In this document: positions 26,385 to 37,800 of the stretch, piece by piece
Position numbering within the stretch: position 1 is the stretch's first letter
Layout: every line of letters begins with the position of its first letter
DNA from: Beroe forskalii
Lineage: Eukaryota > Ctenophora > Nuda > Beroida > Beroidae
Length of the DNA: 64,000 bases
Reading direction: 5' to 3'
Assembly (NCBI GenBank): GCA_011033025.1
Contig: WFMF01000014.1
Coordinates: forward strand, 558,001-622,000
Program-made: the position numbers and the translations under genes
The notes under the pieces: model-generated
What the model was told of the DNA's origin: nothing
Seen by the model: the letters and a program-made list of their open reading frames with translations, nothing else
Databases searched by the model: none

Positions 26385-26746
26385 ACTTCTCATAGACATT
26401 GTCAAACATTAAAACGGCATTATCACCCTCCCATCACAGCCCGAGCAGTAAAGTAGCAAAACCAAGTCTCAGCGGGAAACAATCATCCCGAAATCACATG
26501 GATGCAGAAAAACTAAAAACTAAATTTATTATTTCCAATGCATTATCACACATTTAAACGGTATAATCACACATTCAAACGGCATTATCACACATTCGAA
26601 TGGATATCGGATAAATATCGATTTAGAAACTACTGAAATCAAACAATTGCGAAAAAGAGGCGTTCAATTCGGACGAGGGTCTCAGAACTGTCACGGCCGA
26701 GTTTGGGGGGTTGAAAAGATAACACCCACTGATTCCTACCTCCTGT
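26385..26746 (-). other. Intron of inverted caprin copy, homologous to 61660-62040
   Basis: The reverse complement matches 61660-62040 closely (AATTGTTTGATTTCAGTAGT, GTGTGATAATGCCGTTT). Adjoining the acceptor at 26375 it carries only one copy of the 40-bp unit (GACAATGTCTATGAGAAGTC) that is amplified about 50-fold at 61990-64000. Confidence 0.8.
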
Positions 26747-28311
26747 ATGGGAGGGGTGGGGGACCTACCTCCAGTTTGTTCGGGCTGTAGTATCTCCAGC
26801 TGGATGTGCTGGATGTCCTGTATGGGGGGGGTGGGGGACCTACCTCAGTTTGTTCGGGCTGTATCTCCAGCTGGATGTGCTGCTCCTGTATGGGAGGGGT
26901 GGGGGACCTACCTCAGTTTGTTCGGGCTGTATCTCCAGCTGGATGTGCTGCTCCTGTATGGGAGGGGTGGGGGGACCTACCTCAGTTTGTTGGGCTGTAT
27001 CTCCAGCTGGATGTTTTGCTGCTCCTGTATGGGGAGGGGTGGGGGACCTACCTCAGTTTGTTCGGGCTGTATCTCCAGCTGGATGTGCTGCTCCTGTATG
27101 GGAGGGGTGGGGGGACCTACCTCAGTTTGTTCGGGCTGTATCTCCAGCTGGATGTGCTGCTCCTGTATTGGAGGGGTGGGGGGACCTACCTCAGTTTGTT
27201 CGGGCTGTATCTCCAGCTGGATGTGCTGCTCCTGTATTGGAGGGGTGGGGGGACCTACCTCAGCTGGGCTGTATCTCCAGCTGGATGTGCTGCTCCTGTA
27301 TGGGAGGGGTGGGGGGACCTACCTCAGTTTGTTCGGGCTGTATCTCCAGCTGGATGTGCTGCTCCTGTATTGGAGGGGGTGGGGGGACCTACCTCAGTTT
27401 GTTCGGGCTGTATCTCCAGCTGGATGTGCTGCTCCTGTATGGGAGGGTGGGGGGACCTACCTCAGTTTGTTCGGGCTGTATCTCCAGCTGGATGTGCTGC
27501 TCCTGTACTGGAGGGGTGGGGGACCTACCTCAGTTTGTTCGGGCTGTATCTCCAGCTGGATGTGCTGCTCCTGTATGGGAGGGTGGGGGGACCTACCTCA
27601 GTTTGTTCAGGCTGTATCTCCAGCTGGATGTGCTGCTCCTGTATGGAGGGTGGGGGACCTACCTCAGTTTGTTCGGGCTGTATCTCCAGCTGGATGTGCT
27701 GCTCCTGTATGGGAGGGGGGGGGACCTACCTCAGTTTGTTCGGGCTGTATCTCCAGCTGGATGTGCTGCTCCTGTATGGGAGGGGTGGGGGGGACCTACC
27801 TCAGTTTGTTCGGGCTGTATCTCCAGCTGGATGTGCTGCTCCTGTATGGGAGGGGTGGGGGACCTACCTCAGTTTGTTCGGGCTGTATCTCCAGCTGGAT
27901 GTGCTGCTCCTGTATGGGAGGGGTGAGGGACCTACCTCAGTTTGTTCGGGCTGTATCTCCAGCTGGATGTGCTGCTCCTGTAGCTGGGTGGGGCTGTATC
28001 TCCAGCTGGATGTGCTGCTCCTGTATGGGAGGGGTGGGGGACCTACCTCAGTTTGTTCGGGCTGTATCTCCAGCTGGATGTGCTGCTCCTGTATGGGAGG
28101 GGGGGGGGACCTACCTCAGTTTGTTCGGGCTGTATCTCCAGCTGGATGTGCTGCTCCTGTATGGGGGGGGGGGGGGACCTACCTCAGTTTGTTCGGGCTG
28201 TATCTCCAGCTGGATGTGCTGCTCCTGTATGGGAGGGTGGGGGGACCTACCTCAGTTTGTTTGGGCTGTATCTCCAGCTGGATGTGCTGCTCCTGTATGG
28301 GAGGAGGTTAA
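26747..28311 (-). repeat. Exon-cassette array, inverted copy, about 23 units
   Basis: Reverse complement of the 68-bp unit described at 55380-61665: CCTCCCATACAG|GAGCAGC...ACTGAG|GTAGGT. About 23 units, some shortened. The - strand 5' end is at 28311 and the 3' end has a truncated unit where the cassette is reduced to GAG before GTAGGAA, as in the + strand array. Open frames on the + strand are artefacts of a unit without stop codons on that strand. Confidence 0.9.
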
Positions 28312-28655
28312 AGGTCATACATATCTTAGTGAAATTCATTCCGTCACAAATGATGAAATGAAACGTCTATTTCCGAAAATCGATATTAGCAGAAGCCTAG
28401 CCTGGTGAATTCAGTGAAGGTCCTTGCTGAACGGCATATTAAACAAGGAACTGAAGCTGAGAGGTTCCGTTCAGTCCCAACAGCTTCTGTGTCAAATGTT
28501 GGTTTCTACAAAGTGTGTTTCTCAACACATCCAGATATCATTGTGGGGAGGCCGTTATTTTAGGCACTTTCCACATTGGGTCGAGGAATATGACCTCTAG
28601 TAGTGTTCCCAATTAATTCAAATTGAGTCTTTGTCTAAAAAGCTGATACCCTCAG
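28312..28655 (+). other. Breakpoint region between inverted and direct caprin parts
   Basis: An open stretch of 50-odd codons (about 28404-28563) reads VNSVKVLAERHIKQGTEAER then FRSVPTASVSNVGFYKVCF and ends in TAG. I do not recognise it; it could be a fragment of a mobile element protein. There is no trace of the upstream caprin HR1 exons that should precede 28656. Confidence 0.35.
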
Positions 28656-28811
28656 TACGACAAAGCAAAGAAGAAAGCAACACGAAGGGAGGAGGCTAAG
28701 CGAAACGACTCCGAGCACAAGAGGAGCAAAGGAGTTCTCTCCACTCTGCACTACCTTTCTCTCCTCACTCTAGAGTTGAAGGAGAAACTACTGACTGGAA
28801 TCAACGGACTG
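28656..28811 (+). CDS. Caprin exon A: HR1 domain
   Basis: 52 codons in phase 0: YDKAKKKATRREEAKRNDSE, then HKRSKGVLSTLHYLSLLTLE and LKEKLLTGINGL. It matches the caprin HR1 stretch IKKTARRE...REEAE.KR.K.VL.L.Y.L......V...L..G.NG. Acceptor CCTCAG, donor GTAAGA. Confidence 0.88.
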
Positions 28812-31800
28812 GTAAGAGCTCATCCCAAAATTATCTCTTCAATCCTTCCAAGTTTTAGTAGAAACATTTTGGTGGCAATCACTTTCGTTCCTTATTATCA
28901 ACAACAAACATCATACCAAGGTCAATACGTTCTAATTATGTATACGCAATTAGAAGCATTTGTTAGTTGGCAGTATGTTGGAGTATACTAATGGGATGTG
29001 GTGTTATGGTATACACTATACATGATTACATTCTAATTATGTATACGCGATTAGAAGCATTTGTTAGTTGGCAGTATGTTGGAGTATACTAATGGGATGT
29101 GGTGTTATGGTATACACTATACATGATTACATTCTAATTATGTATACACCATAAAATGGTGTGAGGACATTGGATAAGAATGTGTTGAAGAGTTTCAATA
29201 GCGAGATTACACTTCAGGCAGTTTGAGCTATTAGTAACAATAATCATTTCAAATATACTATACCTACAAGTTGAGATTCTCAATAGAAGTTTGTACTGAA
29301 ACTGGATGAGCTTGTAATTGTTGGTTAATGTATACAGATTATCAAAAACTGACACCCAGTTTATAGAACTCGTATTGAGATCTCTACACCATTCCTGGAG
29401 GGGCGCCAAGGTCTCGGGGTCAATGTACGGCATCATTAATCTTCTCAGCTCCCTTGCTTTGATTGGTGAACCTGAGTTTTCTGCTTAAATAGTTGAAATA
29501 TTGACCCGTTCATCGATCTAGCAATACTGGTTACCGACGCCTATGCCCTCACAATAGTGTTTGATTGCAATACGAATCATAGAAAATTCAGTTTCCGACA
29601 TTTCCCGCACATCAATGTCCCATCTAGTACAGAATTGACTATGGGACAGTAAGGAATCAGAATCACTGAAGAGGAATTTATGCGAAATATATAAAATACC
29701 CTTGCTAATGAGGCTGTCCTCCCAGAGTTTCCTACCCCATAACCTTGTTATGTCTGTGCTGCCCCACACGCACTTATCAACAAAACCAGCATACCTCATT
29801 GCTGCCCTATTTACCATTCCGCGTAGCAGTCTAGCAGGTCACATCCCTTCACACCCGCGATCTATGGAGAATATTATTGGGGTAGTTAAGCTGTTGTAAG
29901 AGAATATCTTTCCAAGAGTGATGATAGTTGGCATAGAAGATCTTGCGGAGAAGGGTTAACTTGAGACCAATTATGAAATCTGTAGGATAAATCATATCTA
30001 GACCTCCTTCTTCCTTGGACCTCGTAACTATGTCCCTTTTAATTTTGTCTCTCTTACAGCCCCAAAGGAAGTGGAAAACAGGAGTGTTAAGACGCTGGAT
30101 AACCAGATAGCTAGGTATAGCTATATAAGTAAATTGCGAAAGAATTAACGTCTTAATAATATTTACTTTCCCGAGTAATGTGAAGTCCCGCTTGCTCCAA
30201 ATATCGTTGATATTCTTTGCCTTTTCCAGCTTAGACTCATAGTTAAGGCGACTTATGTCAGTCAAAGACATGTTGTTATTAAACTCCACGCCCAGGGCAG
30301 TGAAGGAATGCTTAACAAAATCAGAGCCATACTTATTAGTAATACATTCAAGCAGCTCCTGGTTATGTCTAGCCCTACCAAGTGGGGTACACCGTGTCTT
30401 AGTAACGTTAGCCCTACACCCCGAGTGCACCCCGAACTCCGTGAGTTCCTGTAATATCGCGTCAATACACTGAATGCTAGCCTGGGTAAAAATATCCGTA
30501 TCATCTGCAAACAGGCTGAGGAAGATATCAGCACCATGGATGTTTATGCCCATTATGTCGGGCTTAAAGATAACTTGGAGGAGCACATTTGAGCCACCAA
30601 AAGAAATAGGATTGGGGATAGAGGACTGCCCTGATGCAGCCCACGAAAGATATAAATAGGAGCACTTAAATAGCCATTCACATTTGCGAAACTCATACAA
30701 CCAAAGAACGCTACTTTAACCAACTTAATTATATAACTGCCAAAACCTAAGTTTTCCATTGTTTTAATCAAGAATCTGTGCTCCACAGAATCGAAAGCCT
30801 TTTCCAGATCCACTTGCAGGAGAAAACTCTCATCCTCCGGGTTTTTGTTGAAGTACTCAAGCGTAAGAGTCATGAGAATAAGGTTATCACATGTATTCTT
30901 ACCAGCCTGAAACCCAGTTTGAACCTTGCTGATATTAGAGGGTAGAGCTTTGATAATTCTATTTTTGATGATATGAGTAAACATTTTATAATCAACGTTT
31001 AATAGCGTAATCGGCCTCCAATTCTTTATATAAGAAAGCTCCATTGGATTCTTGGGTTTAGGGAGAAGAAGAATAATACCAATACGCTGGGAAGGTGACA
31101 TACAGTTCGTCTGTATTGCTTCTAAGAATGTATTGAACAATATCGGACGAACCTCTTCCCAGAATTCTTTGTAAAACTCCGCAGATAACCCGTCCCATCC
31201 TGGGGACTTGTTGTTCTTCAGTTTAGTCACTACTGCATCCATCTCAGAGATAGAAATCTCCTCGTCAAGCTCATCTGATAGGGCGCTATCTAGTCTATTA
31301 GAACAACAGTTAATCAAATAGTTATCAATGCCTTCATTAGTAGGGTTGGTCGAACGGTAAAGAGTTTGATAAAACTCAACTATACGTGGTTAGAAATCTC
31401 GTTCTGATCATGCAGAATCTAGCTGTTATCATTAATTATTGGTAGCTTTCTTCTTACCATTAAACTTCTCTAAACCATAGAAATAGTGGAGCGCTGGAGA
31501 AAGATAGAACTTGCCAAGTGACCTTACGTCATGCTAATGACGTCAGTAATTCACTATAAACCCTATGATAATGACGTCATAAATTCACTAAATACCCTAT
31601 GATAATGACGTCATCAATTCACTAAATACCCTAAAATAATGACGTCATCAATTCACTAAATACCCTATGATAATGACGTCATCAATTTACTAAATACCCT
31701 ATGATAATGACGTCATCAATTCACTAAATACCCTATGATAATGAAGTCATCAATTTACTAAATACCCTATGATAATGACGTCATCGATTCACTAAAATAC

Positions 31801-34800
31801 CCTATGATAATGACGTCATCAATTTACTAAATACCCTATGATAATGACGTCATCAATTCACTAAATACCCTATGATAATGACGTCATCAATTTACTAAAT
31901 ACCCTATGATAATGACGTCATCAATTCACTAAATACCCTATGATAATGATGTCATCAATTCACTAAATACCCTATGATAATGATGTCATCAATTCACTAA
32001 ATACCCTATAATAATGACGTCACTTCAGACTCTCACCGAGGAAGAACTGAAGACTCTGGATGGTTTCTACGCCCTCACAGACACCTCTACCGCGAGGTTT
32101 AGTGAGTTGGAGGAACAGTTAGAGTCAGCCACAAACCACGTTACAGGTTAGTTTACTCTAACTTACTGTTACTGATTTAGAGTCAGCCACAAACCACGTT
32201 ACAGGTTAGTTAACTCCAACTTACTGTTACTGATTTAGAGTTAGCCACAAACCACGTTACAGGTTAGTTTACTCTAACTTACTGTTACTGATTTAGAGTT
32301 AGCCACAAACCACGTTACAGGTTAGTTAACTCCAACTTACTGTTACTGATTTAGAGTTAGCCACAAACCACGTTACAGGTTAGTTAACTCTAACTTACTG
32401 TTACTGATTTGGAGTCAGCCACAAACCACGTTACAGGTTAGTTTACTCTAACTTACTGTTACTGATTTAGAGTTAGCCACAAACCACGTTACAGGTTAGT
32501 TAACTCTAACTTACTGTTACTGATTTAGAGTTAGCCACAAACCACGTTACAGGTTAGTTAACTCTAACTTACTGTTACTGATTTAGAGTCAGCCACAAAC
32601 CACGTTACAGGTTAGTTAACTCTAACTTGCTGTTACTGATTTGGAGTCAGCCACAAACCACGTTACAGGTTAGTTAACTCTAACTTAATGTTACTGATTT
32701 AGAGACAGCCACAAACCACGTTACAGGTTAGTTAACTCTAACTTAATGTTACTGATTTAGAGACAGCCACAAACCACGTTACAGGTTAGTTTACTCTAAC
32801 TTACTGTTACTGATTTAGAGTCAGCCACAAACCACGTTACAGGTTAGTTAACTCTAACTTACTGTTACTGATTTAGTGTCAGCCACAAACCACGTTACAG
32901 GTTAGTTAACTCTAACTTACTGTTACTGATTTAGAGACAGCCACAAACCACGTTACAGGTTAGTTTACTCTAACTTACTGTTACTGATTTGGAGCCAGCC
33001 ACAAACCACATTACAAATTTTAATTATATCCCCGGCAGTGTGGCCCCTACTAATTATATCCCCGGCAGTGTGGCCCCTTCTAATTATATCCCCCGGCAGT
33101 GGCCCTTCTAATTATATCCCCGGCAGTGTGGCCCTTCTAATTATATCCCCGGCAGTGTGGCCCCTTCTAATTATATCCCCGGAAGTTTGGCCCCTACTAA
33201 TTATGTCCCCGGCAGTGTGGCCCCTTCTAATTATATCCCCGGCAGTGTGGCCCCTTCTAATTATATCCCCGGCAGTGTGGCCCCTTCTAATTATATCCCC
33301 GGCAGTGTGGCCCCTTCTAATTATTATCCCCGGCAGTGTGGCCCCTTCTAATTATATCCCCGGCAGTGTGGCCCCTTCTAATGATATCCCCGGCAGTGTG
33401 GCCCCTACTAATTATATCCCCGGCAGTGTGGCCCCTAATTATATCCCCGGCAGTGTGGCCCCTTCTAATTATATCCCCGGCAGTGTGGCCCTTCTAATTA
33501 TATCCCCGGCAGTGTGGCCCTTCTAATTATATCCCCGGCAGTGTGGCCCTTCTAATTACATCCCCCGGCAGTGTGGCCCCTACTAATTATATCCCCGGCA
33601 GTGTGGCCCTTCTTATTATCCCCGGCAGTTTGGCCCCTTCTAATTATATCCCCCGGCAGTGTGGCCCCTTCTAATTATATCCCCGGCAGTGTGGCCCTTC
33701 TAATTATATCCCCGGCATTGTGGCCCCTACTAATTACATGTGTGGCCCCTACTAATTATATCCCCGGCAGTGTGGCCCCTACTAATTATATCCCCGGCAG
33801 TGTGGCCCCTACTAATTATATCCCCGGCAGTGTGGCCCCTTCTAATTATATCCCCGGCAGTGTGGCCCCTACTAATTATATCCCCGGCAGTGTGGCCCCT
33901 ACTAATTATATCCCCGGCAGTGTGGCCCCATCTAATTATATCCCCGGCAGTTTGGCCCCTACTAATTACATCCCCGGCATTTTGGCCCCTACTAATTATA
34001 TCCCCGGCAGTGTGGCCCCTTCTAATTATATCCCCGGCAGTGTGGCCCTTCTAATTATATCCCCGGCAGTGTATTTCTAATTATATCCCCGGCAGTGTGG
34101 CCCCTACTAATTATATCCCCGGCAGTGTGGCCCTTCTAATTATATCCCCGGCAGTGGCCCCTACTAATTATATCCCCGGCAGTGTGGCCTTCTAATTACA
34201 TCCCCGGCCCTTCTAATTATATCCCCGGTGTGGCTAATTATATCCCCGGCAGTGTGGCCCTTCTAATTATATCCCCGGCAGTGTGGCCCCTTCTAATTAT
34301 ATCCCCGGCAGTGTGGCCCCTTCTAATTACATCCCCGGCAGTGTGGCCCCTTCTAATTATATCCCCGGCAGTGTGGCCCTTCTAATTATATCCCCGGCAG
34401 TGTGGCCCCTTCTAATCACATATCCCCGGCAGCCTGGCCCTTGTGCCACTAATTATATCCCCGGCAGTGTGGCCCCTTCTAATCACATCCCCGGCAGTGT
34501 ATTTCTAATTATATCCCCCCGGTGTGGCCCCTACTAATTATATCCCCGGCAGTGTGGCCCCTTCTAATTCTAATTATATCCCCGGCAGTGTGGCCCTTCT
34601 AATTACAATTATATCCCCGGCAGTGTGGCCCCTTCTAATCACATCCCCGGCAGTGTGGCCCTACTAATTATATCCCCGGCAGTGTGGCCCTTCTAATTAT
34701 ATCCCCGGCAGGCAATTATGGCCCTACTAATATATCCCCTAATTATATCCCCGGCAGTGTGGCCCCTTCTAATTATATCCCCGGCAGTGTGGCCCCTTCT

Positions 34801-37800
34801 AATTATATCCCCGGCAGTGTGGCCCTTCTAATTATATCCCCGGCAGTGTGGCCTTCTAATTATATCCCCGGCAGTGTGGCCCTTCTAATTATATCCCCGG
34901 CAGTGTGGCCCTTCTAATTATATCCCCGGCAGTGTGGCCCACTAATTATATCCCTGACGGTGTGGCCCCTACTAATTATGGCCTTCTAATTATATCCCCG
35001 GTGGCCCCTTCTAATTATATCCCCCGGCTTCTAATTACATCCCCGGCAGTGTGGCCCCTTCTAATTACATCCCCGGCAGTGTGGCCCCTTCTAATTATAT
35101 CCCCGGCAGTGTGGCCCCTTCTAATTATATCCCCGGCAGTGTGGCCCCTTCTAATTATATCCCCGGCAGTTTGGCCCCTACTAAGTATATCCCCGGCAGT
35201 GTGGCCCCTACTAATTATATCCCCGGCAGTGTGGCCCCTTCTAATTACATCCCCGGCAGTGTGGCCCCTTCTAATTATATCCCCGGCAGTGTGGCCCCTA
35301 CTAATTATATCCCCGGCAGTGTGGCCCCTTCTAATTATATCCCCGGCAGTGTGGCCCTTCTAATTATATCCCCGGCAGTGTGGCCCCTTCTAATGATATC
35401 CCCGGCAGTGTGGCCCTTCTAATTACATCCCCGGCAGTGTGGCCCTTCTAATTATATCCCCGGCAGTGTGGCCCTTCTAATTATATCCCCGGCAGTGTAT
35501 CCCCGGCAGTGTGGCCCCTTCTAATTATATCCCCGGCAGTGTGGCCCTTCTACTAATTATATCCCCGGCAGTGGCCCCCTTCTAATTATATCCCCGGCAG
35601 TGTGGCCCCTTCTAATTATATCCCCGGCAGTGTGGCCCCTTCTAATTATATCCCCGGCAGTGTGGCCCCTTCTAATTATATCCCCGGCAGTGTGGCCCCT
35701 TCTAATTATATCCCCGGCAGTGTGGCCCTTACTAATTATATCCCCGGCAGTGTATTTCTAATTATATCCCCGGCAGTGTGGCCTTCTAATTATATTTGGC
35801 TTTCTAATTATATCCCCGGCAGTGTGGCCCCTTCTAATTATATCCCCGGCAGTGTGGCCCCTTCTAATTATATCCCCGGCAGTGTGGCCCCTTACTTCTA
35901 ATTATATCCCCGGCAGTGTGGCCCCTTCTAATTATATCCCCGGCAGTGTGGCCCTTCTAATTATATCCCCGGCAGTGTGGCCCTTCTAATTATATCCCCG
36001 GCAGTGTGGCCCCTTCTAATTATATCCCCGGCAGTGTGGCCCTTCTAATTATTAATTATATCCCCGGCAGTGTGGCCCCTACTTCTAATTATATCCCCGG
36101 CAGTGTGGCCCTTCTAATTATATCCCCGGCAGTGTGGCCCTTCTAATTATATCCCCGGCAGTGTGGCCCTTCTAATTAATTATATCCCCGGCAGTGTGTG
36201 GCCCCTTCTAATTATATCCCCGGCAGTGTGGCCCCTTCTAATTATATCCCCCGGCAGTGTGGCCCCTTCTAATTATATCCCCGGCAGTGTGGCCCTTCCC
36301 CGGCAGTGTGGCCTTCTAATTATATCCCCCGGCAGTGTGGCCTTCTAATTATATCCTTCAATTATATCCCCGGGCCTTCTAATTATATCCCCGGCAGTGT
36401 GACTACTAATTATATCCCCCGGCAGTGTGGCCCTTCTAATTATATCCCCGGCAGTGTGGCCCTTCTAATTATATCCCCGGCAGTGTGGCCCCCTAATTAT
36501 ATGTCCCCCGGCAGTGGCCCCTTCTAATTATATCCCCGGCAGTGTGGCCTTCTAATTATATCCCCGGCAGTGTGGCCCCTACTAATTATATCCCCGGCAG
36601 TGTGGCCCCTACTAATTATATCCCCGGCAGTGTGGCCCTTCTAATTATATCCCCGGCAGTGTGGCCCTTCTAATTATATCCCCGGCGGTCCCCGGCAGTG
36701 TGGCCCCCTTCTAATTATATCCCCGGCAGTGTGTGGCCCTTCTAATTATATCCCCCGGCTAATTATATCCCCGGTGTGGCCCCTTCTAATTATATCCCCG
36801 GCAGTGTGGCCCCTTCTAATTATATCCCCGGCAGTGTGGCCCTTCTAATTATATCCCCGGCAGTGGCCCCTTCTAATTATATCCCCGGCAGTGTGGCCCC
36901 TACTAATTATATCCCCGGCAGTGGCCCTTCTAATTATATCCCCGGCAGTGTGGCCTCTAATTATATCCCCGGCAGTTCTAATTATATCCCCGGCAGTGTG
37001 GCCCTTCTAATTATATCCCCGGCAGTGTGGCTAATTATATCCCCCGGCTAGTGGCCCCTTCTAATTATATCCCCGGCAGTGTGGCCCCTTCTAATTATAT
37101 CCCCGGCAGTGTGGCCTTCTAATTATATCCCCCCCGGCAGTGTGGCCCCTACTAATTATATCCCCGACAATTATGTGGCCCTTCTAATTATATCCCCGGC
37201 AGTGTGGCCCCTTCTAATTACATCCCCGGCAGTGTGGCTAATTATATCCCTAATAATTATATCCCCGGCAGTGTGGCCCTTCTAATTATATCCCCGGCAG
37301 TGTGGCCCCTACTAATTATATCCCCGGCAGTGTGGCCCTTCTAATTATATCCCCGGCAGTGGCCCTTCTAATTATATCCCCCGGCAGTGTGGCCCCTTCT
37401 AATTATATCCCCGGCAGTGTGGCCCTTCTAATTATATCCCCGGCAGTGTGGCCCTTCTAATTATATCCCCGGCAGTGTGGCCCCTTCTAATTACATCCCC
37501 GGCAGTGTGGCCCCTACTAATTATAGTATATCCCCGGCAGTGTGGCCCCTTCTAATTATATCCCCGGCAGTGTGGCCCTTCTAATTATATCCCCGGCAGT
37601 GTGGCCCTTCTAATTATATCCCCGGCAGTGTGGCCCCTTCTAATTATATCCCCGGCAGTGTGGCCCCTACTAATTATATCCCCGGCAGTGTGGCCCTTCT
37701 AATTATATCCCCGGCAGTGTGGCCCCTACTAATTAATTATATCCCCGGCAGTGTGGCCCCTTCTAATTATATCCCCGGCAGTGTCCCCGGCAGTGTGGCC

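Noticed and set aside
26747-28408. Open frames of about 350-550 codons on the + strand
   Set aside because: Same artefact as above: this is the inverted copy of the cassette array, and the reading is antisense to caprin.
29849-31317. Active LINE
   Set aside because: The reverse transcriptase is split by a frame change near 30600, other breaks follow, and the endonuclease is absent.
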